Positions 1-6,918 of a DNA stretch of 29,933 bases are shown in pieces (position 1 is the stretch's first letter; each line of letters begins with the position of its first letter). The DNA comes from JAWLHA01 sp041690535 (GTDB lineage Bacteria; Pseudomonadota; Gammaproteobacteria; Thiohalomonadales; Thiohalomonadaceae). The stretch is from the NCBI GenBank assembly GCA_041690535.1, contig JAWLHA010000054.1:1-29933 (forward strand), read 5' to 3'. The notes beneath the pieces were generated by a model, which did not search any database, had not been told where the DNA came from, and saw only the letters and a list, made by a program, of their open reading frames with translations. Made by a program: the position numbers and the translations under genes.

Positions 1-99
1 ACAGATAAATCCGACGCGCCCAACATGTAGGGTGGATAAGCGCAGCGCATCCACCAATTCGACGCCGCACGGTGGATGCGCTGCGCTTATCCACCCTAC
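1..99. repeat. REP-like palindrome, copy 1
   Basis: Two perfect 29-base inverted arms lie at 27-55 and 71-99, separated by 15 bases; the arm begins GTAGGGTGGATAAGCGCAGC. A second copy is at 5836-5920. Similarity between the copies continues to the left of the palindrome (1-26 resembles 5818-5840), so the repeated unit is longer than the hairpin and this copy may start outside the window. It carries no gene. Palindromes of this kind are common dispersed elements in proteobacterial intergenic DNA. Confidence 0.9.
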
Positions 100-196
100 C
101 TCGGTTCGCTGCCCCCGCCACCTGCCGCGCAATTTGGCTGCGATTGGCGATCTTTCCGTTTACCTGTTCGGTGCTCTAGAGAAAGCTGATTAATTC

Positions 197-308
197 GTCA
201 TGCCCGCGATGCCTGCCCTCGAGAGCTTCAGTCGGGGGGCGGGCATCCAGTGCCGTGCTCTTTCTGGGCTCCCGCCGAAGCCTGCCCTCGAATGCTTAAT
301 CGGGGGAG
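197..308. repeat. REP-like hairpin plus 29-bp imperfect direct repeat
   Basis: An inverted repeat has arms at 200-207 (ATGCCCGC) and 239-246 (GCGGGCAT), with the GTCAT...ATCCAG ends typical of a common proteobacterial palindrome. Overlapping it is an imperfect direct repeat of about 29 bases at 211-239 and 280-308, sharing the core GCCTGCCCTCGA followed by GCTT and TCGGGG. The rest of 100-342 shows no gene, promoter or RNA that I can support. Confidence 0.6.
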
Positions 309-342
309 GGAGCGACGAAAGCGGAATCAATCAGCGTTTCCT

Positions 343-461
343 TAGTTGCTAGTTGCTAGTTGCTGGTTGCTGGTTGCTGGTTGCTAGTTGCTGGTTGCTG
401 GTTGCTGGTTGCTGGTTGCTGGTTGCTGGTTGCTGGTTGCTGGTTGCTGGTTGCTGGTTGC
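343..461. repeat. 17-copy heptanucleotide tandem repeat (TRGTTGC)
   Basis: Exactly 17 head-to-tail 7-base units fill 119 bases: three TAGTTGC, three TGGTTGC, one TAGTTGC and ten TGGTTGC. Seven is not a multiple of three, so every frame reads the same cycling heptapeptide (LLVAGCW), which produces spurious open frames. The array ends 14 bases past the stop of pgeF, in a non-coding spot. A near-perfect short-unit array is expected to vary in copy number by polymerase slippage. Confidence 0.97.
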
Positions 462-475
462 GGTGGGTTTGTTGG

Positions 476-1225
476 TCACGCTTCGGGTTCCATCCAGATT
501 AGCGTGGCCATTCGGCCGGTTCGGCCGTCGCGGCGGAAGGAGAAGAATTTCTCCGGCTCGCCATGCGTGCAGTGGGTCCCTCCGAAGACCCGCGCGACGC
601 CGGCCGCCGCCAGCCGCCGGCGGGCGAGTTCATAGAGGTTGGCGAACCAGCGGTCGGCCACGCCCGGCCGAAAGGCGCTGGTGGCGTCAGGGTCGCGGGC
701 CAGGAAGGCTTCGCGCACCTCCGGCCCCACCTCAAAGGCCTCCGGGCCGATGGCGGGCCCCAACCACGCCAACACCTCGCCCCCCTCCCCCCCCAGGGCG
801 GTCACAGCGGACTCGATGACTCCTGCACAGAGCCCCCGCCATCCCGCATGCACGGCAGCGACCCGCCGCCCCGCCTGATCGCACAACAGGAGCGGTAGGC
901 AGTCGGCGGTGAGTACGACGCACACCTCCCCCGGCCGCTCCGTGAAGGAGCCATCGGCCTCGCAGCCGGGGGAGCAATCACCGGCGGCGACGATGCGGAT
1001 CCCATGCACCTGTTCCAACCAGCGTGGCTCGGCCGGCAGCTGCAGCTGCGCCCGCAAACGCTCGCGGTTCTCGCTCACCTGGCCCGCATCATCCCCCACA
1101 TGGGCCCCCAGATTCAGGGTGGCGAAGGGGACGGCACTCACGCCGCCCAGCCGGGTGGTCGTGACGGCCCTTACATGGGCAGGTGCCGGCCACGCCGGGA
1201 CAATGAACTCAATCCTCTCTCTCAT
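476..1225 (-). CDS. pgeF: Peptidoglycan editing factor / YfiH-family copper-oxidase-like protein
   Basis: This is a 249-residue member of the YfiH/PgeF (DUF152, 'laccase-domain') family, a full-length cytoplasmic protein. In E. coli the family clears peptidoglycan precursors carrying L-Ser in place of L-Ala; purine nucleoside activities are reported for other members. The metal-site residues are visible: His74 in EQVHG, Cys109 in TADCLP and His126 in VHAGWRG. The family signature THCTHGEP followed by FFSFRRDG lies near the C-terminus. The ATG at 1225 overlaps the end of rluD by 17 bases, so the two are translated from one mRNA as in Pseudomonas and E. coli. The 3' end runs into the heptamer repeat. 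The call is firm; the precise substrate is inferred from the family. Confidence 0.93.
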   Translation of the reverse strand: MRERIEFIVPAWPAPAHVRAVTTTRLGGVSAVPFATLNLGAHVGDDAGQVSENRERLRAQLQLPAEPRWLEQVHGIRIVAAGDCSPGCEADGSFTERPGEVCVVLTADCLPLLLCDQAGRRVAAVHAGWRGLCAGVIESAVTALGGEGGEVLAWLGPAIGPEAFEVGPEVREAFLARDPDATSAFRPGVADRWFANLYELARRRLAAAGVARVFGGTHCTHGEPEKFFSFRRDGRTGRMATLIWMEPEA

Positions 1226-2204
1226 CCCCTGCGTTCTTTCGAAGGGCCGCCAGCAACTCCACCATGTCGTGCGGAAGGGCGGCGCTCCACTCCATGTACT
1301 CCCCGCTCTCCGGGTGGATCAGCCCCAGACGCCCGGCGTGGAGGGCCTGGCGCCTGAACCCGGAGAGGGTCGCACGCAGCTCCTCACTGCAGCCCGGCGG
1401 GAAATGGATCCGCTGGCCATAGACCGGGTCCCCCACCAGGGGATGGCGGAGGTAGGCCATGTGGACCCGGATTTGGTGGGTCCGGCCGGTCTCGAGCCGC
1501 ACCTTGATGTAAGTGTGGGCGCGAAAGCGCTCTTCCAACCGGTAGTGGGTCACTGCGGGTTTTCCGCCGGAGACCACAGCCATGCGCTTGCGATCCACCG
1601 GGTGTCGGCCAATGGGCCTGTCCACGCTGCCGCCCCCGCTGATCAGGCCTGTGATGACCGCGTCATACTCCCGCGTGACCTCCCGTGCCTGCAACTGCTC
1701 CACCAGCGCGGTTTGCGCCTCGATCGTGCGGGCCACCACCAGCAGCCCCGAGGTCTCCTTGTCCAGCCGATGGACGATGCCCGCGCGGGGCACCAGGGCC
1801 AGTTCCGGCGCGTAATGCAGCAGGGCGTTGAGAAGGGTACCGTCGGGATTGCCTGCCGCCGGGTGCACCACCAGCCCGGCCGGTTTGTCGATGACCAGCA
1901 GGGAGGCGTCCTCGTGGACGACGGTCAGGGGGATCTCCTGGGGGGTGAAACGCTCGTCGGCGACAAGAAGCGCCTCCAATGCGACCGTCTCCCCCCCCAT
2001 CAGCTTGTCGCGAGGGCGCATTGCCCGGCCGTCCACCAATATCTTTCCCTCCTTGATCCAGCCCTGCAGCCGGGATCGGGAAAACTCGCCAAAGAGCTCC
2101 GCCAGCGCCTGATCGAGGCGCATGCCGGCCATCTCCAGCGGTACGGTGGCGGTGCGCTGGCGAGATTCCCCGCACGCCCCTTCGTTTATTCCATCAGACG
2201 CCAT
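1209..2204 (-). CDS. rluD: 23S rRNA pseudouridine synthase D
   Basis: The product (331 residues from the ATG at 2204) isomerises uridines in helix 69 of 23S rRNA (positions 1911, 1915 and 1917 in E. coli). An N-terminal S4 RNA-binding domain (about residues 25-75, RLDQALAELF) is followed by the RluA-type catalytic domain with the catalytic Asp148 in HRLDKETSGL and the RTHQIRVH block further on. An in-frame GTG at 2231 would add nine residues; I prefer 2204 because the E. coli protein aligns just before TATV, though neither start has a good ribosome binding site. The gene is divergent from bamD, with a short shared intergenic region, and overlaps pgeF downstream. Confidence 0.94.
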   Translation of the reverse strand: MASDGINEGACGESRQRTATVPLEMAGMRLDQALAELFGEFSRSRLQGWIKEGKILVDGRAMRPRDKLMGGETVALEALLVADERFTPQEIPLTVVHEDASLLVIDKPAGLVVHPAAGNPDGTLLNALLHYAPELALVPRAGIVHRLDKETSGLLVVARTIEAQTALVEQLQAREVTREYDAVITGLISGGGSVDRPIGRHPVDRKRMAVVSGGKPAVTHYRLEERFRAHTYIKVRLETGRTHQIRVHMAYLRHPLVGDPVYGQRIHFPPGCSEELRATLSGFRRQALHAGRLGLIHPESGEYMEWSAALPHDMVELLAALRKNAGDERED

Positions 2205-2279
2205 GGGTATACTTGATGAAGAGAGTGACACGCTTTATCACGCTTATATTCGATTAGACGGCCAACCAATGTGGGTTTC

Positions 2280-3050
2280 ATGAAGATTTTCATTCCAATA
2301 CTGCTCCTGCTCCTCTCCGGCTGTGCCGCCCTCACCCAGGACGAGACTGCCGACTGGACCGCCGAGCGATTCTACACCGAAGCCAAAGAGGCCCTGGAGC
2401 AGGGGAACTACCAGACCGCCACCGATCTGTTCGCCAAGCTGGAGGCCCGATATCCCTATGGCCGCTACGCCGAACAGGCGCAGCTCGAGACCGCTTACGC
2501 CCACTACAAGGCGGAGGAGCCTGCTGCGGCGATCGCGGCTGCGGAGCGCTTCATCAAGATGCATCCGCGCCATCCGCACGTGGATTATGCCTATTACATC
2601 CGCGGCCTGGCCAGCTTCACGGAGGGGGAGGGATTCTTCGATCGCTTCGTCCCTGCGGCATCGCAGAGCGATCCGACCTCCGCCCGGCAGGCATTCCAGT
2701 ACTTCTCCGAGCTGGTGAACCGCTTTCCCAAGAGCGCCTACGCCGCCGACGCCCTGCAGCGCATGACCTTCCTGCGCAACAACCTCGCCCGCTATGAAAT
2801 CCAGGTGGCCGAACACTACCTGAAGCGGGGCGCCAATCTCGCGGCGGCCAACCGGGCCAAGTATGTGGTGGAGAACTACCCCAAGACCCCGTCGGTGCCT
2901 GATGCCCTCGCTCTCATGGCCACCGCCTACGGAAACATGCATATGGAACCGCTGGCCGCCGACGCGCTACGGGTCCTCCGGCTCAACTACCCCGATCACC
3001 CGGCTCTGGTGCGCCTCGGGAGAACGGACAGCAGCACCAACAACCAATAG
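2280..3050 (+). CDS. bamD: Outer membrane assembly lipoprotein BamD
   Basis: This is BamD (ComL/YfiO), the essential lipoprotein of the BAM complex that inserts beta-barrel proteins, including secretins such as GspD, into the outer membrane. From the ATG at 2280 the protein has 256 residues: a short hydrophobic signal (IFIPILLLLL), a lipobox LSGC with acylated Cys15, and then helical TPR-type repeats (for example EALEQGNYQTATDLFAKLEARYPYG split over two helices). A GTG nine bases upstream (2271) could also be used. Size and repeat layout match the family. The gene is divergent from rluD; this rluD-bamD head-to-head arrangement is conserved in gammaproteobacteria. A nitroreductase gene follows 17 bases downstream. 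Confidence 0.94.
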   Translation: MKIFIPILLLLLSGCAALTQDETADWTAERFYTEAKEALEQGNYQTATDLFAKLEARYPYGRYAEQAQLETAYAHYKAEEPAAAIAAAERFIKMHPRHPHVDYAYYIRGLASFTEGEGFFDRFVPAASQSDPTSARQAFQYFSELVNRFPKSAYAADALQRMTFLRNNLARYEIQVAEHYLKRGANLAAANRAKYVVENYPKTPSVPDALALMATAYGNMHMEPLAADALRVLRLNYPDHPALVRLGRTDSSTNNQ

Positions 3051-3067
3051 ACAGGGAGAACGGCCAC

Positions 3068-3586
3068 ATGTGGGACTTTTTCGAGACCGTGAGGCACCGA
3101 CACTCGGTGCGCAAGTACCGAACCGAGCTGCCCATTGGGCAGGAGAAGCTGCACGCGATCCTGGAGATGGCCTGTGCGGCCCCCTCCGCCGGGGATCTGC
3201 AGTCCTATCGCGTCGTGGTGGTCCGTGACCCGACGACGCGCCAGGCTCTGGCCCGGGCAGCCGATCAGGCATTCATCGCCGATGCCCCCGCCTGCCTGGT
3301 CTTCTGCACCGATCCGGAGCGCGCAGCGGCCAAATACGGCGAGCGCGGGCGGAAGCTTTACGCCATTCAGGACGCGACCATTGCCGCCACCTACGCCCAG
3401 CTGGCCGTGGTCGCGGCCGGTCTGGGGTCCACCTGGGTGGGAGCGTTCAATGAGGCGGAAGTGAGCGAGGTGCTGAAGCTGCAGGGCGGGGTGGTGCCCA
3501 TCGCCTTCCTCTCGGTCGGTTACCCCGCCGAGCTCCCCGAGCCGACCCCCCGGCGCCACCTTGACGAGATGGTGGAATACCGCTGA
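3068..3586 (+). CDS. Nitroreductase-family flavoprotein
   Basis: This is a 172-residue protein of the nitroreductase fold (FMN-dependent, NAD(P)H-oxidising). The family N-terminal signature is present: FETVRHRHSVRKY, where the SVRKY basic cluster contacts the FMN phosphate, then ILEMACAAPSAGDLQSYRVVVV and, near the C-terminus, VVPIAFLSVGYPAE. The ATG at 3068 has a good ribosome binding site, AGGGAG at 3053-3058. The gene lies 17 bases behind bamD and could be cotranscribed with it. The protein is at the short end of the family and has no partner gene that reveals a substrate, so the physiological substrate (nitroaromatic, quinone, enone or other) cannot be given. Confidence 0.88.
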   Translation: MWDFFETVRHRHSVRKYRTELPIGQEKLHAILEMACAAPSAGDLQSYRVVVVRDPTTRQALARAADQAFIADAPACLVFCTDPERAAAKYGERGRKLYAIQDATIAATYAQLAVVAAGLGSTWVGAFNEAEVSEVLKLQGGVVPIAFLSVGYPAELPEPTPRRHLDEMVEYR

Positions 3587-3593
3587 TCTGATC

Positions 3594-3615
3594 GCCCGCG
3601 CCCAGCGGCGCGGGC
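3594..3615. terminator. Hairpin between convergent genes
   Basis: A perfect 8-base stem (GCCCGCGC at 3594-3601, GCGCGGGC at 3608-3615) with a 6-base loop sits between the stop of the nitroreductase gene and the stop of glnB. Its position between convergent genes suggests a two-way terminator, but there is no T-run on either side, so it may act only as an mRNA 3'-end barrier. Confidence 0.45.
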
Positions 3616-3622
3616 ACTCGCT

Positions 3623-3961
3623 TCAGACGGCTTCGGAACCCTCTTCGCCGGTGCGAATGCGGATCACCCGCTCCACGTCGGTGACGAAGATCTTGCCGTC
3701 GCCGATCTTGCCGGTCCGCGCCGCAGTGGTGATCGCCTCGATGCACTCGTCCACCTTGGCATCATCGATCACCACCTCGATCTTCACCTTCGGCAGAAAG
3801 TCGACCACGTATTCGGCCCCCCGGTAGAGTTCGGTGTGGCCCTTCTGCCGCCCAAACCCCTTGACCTCAGTGGCGGTCATGCCGGCCACACCGATTTCCG
3901 AGAGCGCCTCGCGCACATCATCGAGCTTGAAGGGTTTGATAATTGCTTCAACCTTTTTCAT
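3623..3961 (-). CDS. glnB: Nitrogen regulatory protein P-II
   Basis: This is a 112-residue P-II signal protein that senses 2-oxoglutarate and ATP/ADP and binds targets such as glutamine synthetase adenylyltransferase, NtrB or AmtB. It starts MKKVEAIIKPFKLDDVREAL, and the T-loop carries Tyr51 in YRGAEY, the uridylylation site, and Tyr46. The C-terminal signature TGKIGDGKIFV is present. The ATG at 3961 is preceded by GGGGGA at 3967-3972; an upstream in-frame ATG adds six non-family residues and was rejected. The gene follows nadE on the same strand, across a 184-base gap holding inverted repeats. No amtB is adjacent, so glnB rather than glnK is the more likely name, but the sequence alone does not decide it. 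Confidence 0.93.
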   Translation of the reverse strand: MKKVEAIIKPFKLDDVREALSEIGVAGMTATEVKGFGRQKGHTELYRGAEYVVDFLPKVKIEVVIDDAKVDECIEAITTAARTGKIGDGKIFVTDVERVIRIRTGEEGSEAV

Positions 3962-4020
3962 GCTGTTCCCCCATCGCACTCATGGATTTAAGTGATTTCA
4001 GACTAGCCCTGAGAGTCAAA

Positions 4021-4134
4021 AGATACGAGAGGCGAGATACGAGGGCTGGAGGCGCTGAGCGCAGGCAATGGGATCAAAACAGCCGTCGCACAGCGACACA
4101 TCCCCTCGCACCTCGCTTCTCGTATCTCGTATCT
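4021..4134. repeat. Short direct/inverted repeats (AGATACGAG) in the nadE-glnB gap
   Basis: AGATACGAG occurs at 4021-4029 and 4035-4043, and its reverse complement CTCGTATCT at 4119-4127 and 4126-4134. Single-stranded, the region could fold into a roughly 114-base stem-loop containing two smaller hairpins (4052-4062 and 4085-4097). It lies in the leader or upstream region of glnB. No sigma-54 -24/-12 element was found here. Confidence 0.75.
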
Positions 4135-4145
4135 GCCTTTACCTG

Positions 4146-5771
4146 CTACTTCCCGTATCCCGACGTAATCGGATAACGACGATCCCGACCGAACCCGCGG
4201 CGGGTGACCCGCACCCCCGGCGGGGCTTGGCGGCGTTTGTATTCGTTGCGATCCACCATGCGCGCGACGCGCCGCACGGTCTCCTCATCATAGCCCGCCG
4301 CGACGATCTCCTCGGGGCACTTGTCCTGCTCCACATAGAGTTCAAGGATTGCGTCCAGCACGGGATAGGGCGGCAGGCTGTCGGTGTCTTTCTGGTCCGG
4401 GGCAAGCTCCGCCGAGGGCGGCCGCTCGATGACGCGCCTGGGGATCACCGGCGCGATGCTGTTGCGATACTCCGCGAGGCGGAAGACCAGGGTCTTGGGC
4501 ACATCCTTCAGGACGTCGAACCCGCCGGCCATGTCGCCGTACAGGGTGGCGTAACCCACCGCCATTTCGCTCTTGTTGCCGGTGGTGAGCACGATCTTGT
4601 GCTTCTTGTTGGAGATGGCCATGAGCAACACCCCGCGGCAGCGCGCCTGGATGTTCTCCTCGGTGACGTCGGGCTCGGTGCCGGCAAACTCCTCGGCCAA
4701 ACTCTCCAGCACCGCCTCGAAGGACCGCTCAATGGAGATCTCCCTGTAGTTCACCCCGAGCGTCCTTGCCTGGGCGCGGGCATCCTCCAGACTCATCTCC
4801 GAGGTGTAGCGCGAGGGCATCATCACCGCCTCGACCCGCTCCGCCCCGATGGCATCCACCGCCACCGCCAGGGTGAGGGCCGAGTCGATCCCGCCGGAGA
4901 GCCCGATGACCGCCCCGCTAAACCCGTTCTTGTCGATGTAGTCGCGGACCCCCAGTACCAAGGCCTCATAGACGCTGGCCTCCACCCCCAGGGACGCACT
5001 CACCGCGCTCGGGGCCGCTGGCCCGACCTCGGCCCCGTAGGTAAAGTCGATGGGAAACAGCCCCTCGCGAAACGCCGGAGCGCGCTCCACCACCCGTCCC
5101 GCCCCGTCCATGACGAAAGACTCACCATCGAACACCAGCTCGTCCTGCCCGCCCACCTGGTTGACGTACACCACGGGAATGCGGGACTCGACCACGCGGG
5201 TCTTCAGCACCTCCTCGCGCTCATGGCCCTTGCGGATATGAAACGGGGAGGCATTGAGGTTGAGCAGCAGCCGGGCCCCCGCCGCCGCGGCCTTCGCCAC
5301 CGGTCCGGGTTGCCAGACGTCTTCGCAGATGGTGATCCCGACCGGGACCCCCTTGATCTCCACCACGCATGGCTCACCGCCGGGCACGAAATAGCGCTTC
5401 TCGTCGAACACGCTGTAGTTGGGCAGGTGCTCCTTATGATAGGTGGCGACCACCTGGCCGTCACGCAACAGCGAGGCGGCGTTGTAGATCCCGCCGCTGG
5501 TTTCCCGGGGATAGCCCACCACCACATCGATGCCACGCACCGCCCGCTTGATCTCCTCCAGGGCGCGCAGCACGCGCCGGTGGAGGCCAGGGCGAAGAAG
5601 CAAATCCTCGGGAGGGTAGGCGGTGAGGGTCAACTCGGGAAAGACCACCACGTCGGCGCCCAGTTCATCGCGCGCCCACACGGCCGACGCAATCACCCGC
5701 CCGGCATTGCCGGCGACATCACCCACCAACAGGTTCAGTTGGGCCATGACGACCCGAAGATGTTCAGCCAT
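4146..5771 (-). CDS. nadE: Glutamine-dependent NAD+ synthetase
   Basis: The 541-residue, two-domain enzyme makes NAD+ from deamido-NAD+, ATP and glutamine. The N-terminal nitrilase-type glutaminase domain (about 1-260) shows the catalytic triad Glu46 (FPELTLTAYPPED), Lys113 (YHKEHLPNY) and Cys149 (ITICEDVW). The C-terminal synthetase domain has the PP-loop SGGIDS at 292-297 and the downstream LTTGNKSE and YGDMAGG blocks. The open frame continues 85 residues further upstream, but that part translates the REP-like palindrome at 5836-5920, so I start at the ATG at 5771, where MAEHLRVVMAQLNLLVGDVAGN fits the family. The linkage to glnB is meaningful: P-II proteins have been reported to regulate glutamine-dependent NadE in some proteobacteria. 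Confidence 0.95.
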   Translation of the reverse strand: MAEHLRVVMAQLNLLVGDVAGNAGRVIASAVWARDELGADVVVFPELTLTAYPPEDLLLRPGLHRRVLRALEEIKRAVRGIDVVVGYPRETSGGIYNAASLLRDGQVVATYHKEHLPNYSVFDEKRYFVPGGEPCVVEIKGVPVGITICEDVWQPGPVAKAAAAGARLLLNLNASPFHIRKGHEREEVLKTRVVESRIPVVYVNQVGGQDELVFDGESFVMDGAGRVVERAPAFREGLFPIDFTYGAEVGPAAPSAVSASLGVEASVYEALVLGVRDYIDKNGFSGAVIGLSGGIDSALTLAVAVDAIGAERVEAVMMPSRYTSEMSLEDARAQARTLGVNYREISIERSFEAVLESLAEEFAGTEPDVTEENIQARCRGVLLMAISNKKHKIVLTTGNKSEMAVGYATLYGDMAGGFDVLKDVPKTLVFRLAEYRNSIAPVIPRRVIERPPSAELAPDQKDTDSLPPYPVLDAILELYVEQDKCPEEIVAAGYDEETVRRVARMVDRNEYKRRQAPPGVRVTRRGFGRDRRYPITSGYGK

Positions 5772-5835
5772 GCACGTTCTGTCTTTTCCGCAGTCTTCAT
5801 CCGCCTGGAGCGCCGAACAGATGAATCCGATACCA

Positions 5836-5920
5836 AGCACGTAGGGTGGATAAGCGCAGCGCATCCACCGGGTCGCGGCAGTGAATGGTGGATGCGCTGC
5901 GCTTATCCACCCTACGTGCT
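5836..5920. repeat. REP-like palindrome, copy 2
   Basis: Perfect 34-base arms lie at 5836-5869 and 5887-5920 with a 17-base spacer, carrying the same 29-base core as the copy at 27-99. The element lies in the 268-base gap between the end of sucD and the start of nadE, both on the minus strand. Because the arms have no stop codon in one frame it gives nadE a false N-terminal extension. The rest of the gap (5921-6039) shows no gene. Confidence 0.93.
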
Positions 5921-6039
5921 GCGGTCGGCGATCTTCCTGTCTCTGCTCCAGCTCTTCAGCTGGCGAATGCTCATCCCGCTCGTGCAGGCGGGACGAGTCC
6001 GCACCTGCACGACGGCGGCTGTGCAATCGCTCGCTTCCG

Positions 6040-6918
6040 CTAGTCCGCGCGCCCCAGGGCGGCTAGCATTTGCCGCCCCATTTCAGCCGGGGAGCGGACC
6101 ACGTGGACACCGGCCCGCTCGAGCGCGGCGAACTTCTCGGTGGCCGTGCCCTTGCCTCCGGAGATAATTGCCCCGGCGTGCCCCATGCGCTTGCCGGGGG
6201 GGGCGGTCACACCGGCGATATAGGCCACCACCGGCTTGCTGACGTGCTGCCGGATGAACTCCGCGGCCTCCTCCTCGGCGCTGCCCCCGATCTCCCCCAC
6301 CATGATGATGCCCTGAGTCTGGGGGTCCTGCTCAAACAGCGCCAGGCAATCGATGAAGTTCAGGCCGTGGATCGGGTCGCCGCCGATCCCCACGCAGGTG
6401 CTCTGCCCCAACCCGGCCCCGGTGGTCTGATGGACCGCCTCATAGGTGAGGGTGCCCGAGCGGGAGACGATCCCGATGGCCCCCGGTTGATGGATGGCTC
6501 CCGGCATGATGCCGATCTTGCATTCCCCGGGGGTGATCACGCCGGGGCAGTTGGGCCCCACCAGTCGCGAACAACTCCCCTGCAACGCGGCCTTCACCTT
6601 CATCATGTCAAGCACCGGTATGCCCTCGGTGATGCAGACGATCACCTCGATGCCGGCATCGGCGGCCTCCAGAATGGCATCGGCGGCAAAGGGCGCCGGC
6701 ACATAGATCATGGTGGCGTCGGCGCCGGTGGCGTCCACCGCCTCATGAACGGTGTTGAACACGGGGCGGTCCAGATGCGTGGTCCCCCCTTTGCCCGGCG
6801 TCACGCCGCCGACGAAGTTGGTGCCGTAGGCAATGGCCTGCTCCGAGTGGAAGGTCCCCTGCTTGCCGGTGAAGCCCTGACAGATCACCCTGGTGCTCTT
6901 GTCGATCAAAATTGCCAT
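6040..6918 (-). CDS. sucD: Succinyl-CoA ligase subunit alpha
   Basis: This is the 292-residue alpha subunit of succinyl-CoA synthetase, which interconverts succinyl-CoA and succinate with nucleoside triphosphate formation in the TCA cycle. The N-terminal CoA-binding Rossmann domain starts MAILIDKSTRVICQGFTGKQ. The phosphohistidine is His247 in RMGHAGAIISGGKGTA. Length and motifs match the family throughout. The ATG at 6918 directly abuts the sucC stop codon and has a strong ribosome binding site inside sucC (6925-6930). No other TCA gene is adjacent; sucA and sucB are absent from the window, so this is a stand-alone sucCD operon. Confidence 0.97.
   Translation of the reverse strand: MAILIDKSTRVICQGFTGKQGTFHSEQAIAYGTNFVGGVTPGKGGTTHLDRPVFNTVHEAVDATGADATMIYVPAPFAADAILEAADAGIEVIVCITEGIPVLDMMKVKAALQGSCSRLVGPNCPGVITPGECKIGIMPGAIHQPGAIGIVSRSGTLTYEAVHQTTGAGLGQSTCVGIGGDPIHGLNFIDCLALFEQDPQTQGIIMVGEIGGSAEEEAAEFIRQHVSKPVVAYIAGVTAPPGKRMGHAGAIISGGKGTATEKFAALERAGVHVVRSPAEMGRQMLAALGRAD

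Noticed and set aside
343..461. CRISPR array
   Set aside because: Units are 7 bases, head-to-tail and without spacers; no cas genes are present.
360..819. Open frames starting with LLVAGCW repeats
   Set aside because: They are translations of the 7-bp tandem array running on into pgeF antisense sequence; no start signal or family.
2213..2250. Promoter for bamD
   Set aside because: Several weak -35/-10 combinations exist (for example TTGATG with TATCAC), none clearly better than the others, so none was listed.
3962..4145. Sigma-54 promoter before glnB
   Set aside because: P-II genes are often NtrC/sigma-54 controlled, but no GG-N10-GC element of adequate quality was found on the minus strand here.
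5772..6026. N-terminal extension of NadE by 85 residues
   Set aside because: The extension translates the palindromic repeat at 5836-5920 and no family member has it; the ATG at 5771 fits the nitrilase-domain start.
4068..6167. 699-codon plus-strand open frame opposite nadE
   Set aside because: It is antisense to nadE, which has both catalytic domains intact; its translation is low-complexity and shows no domain.
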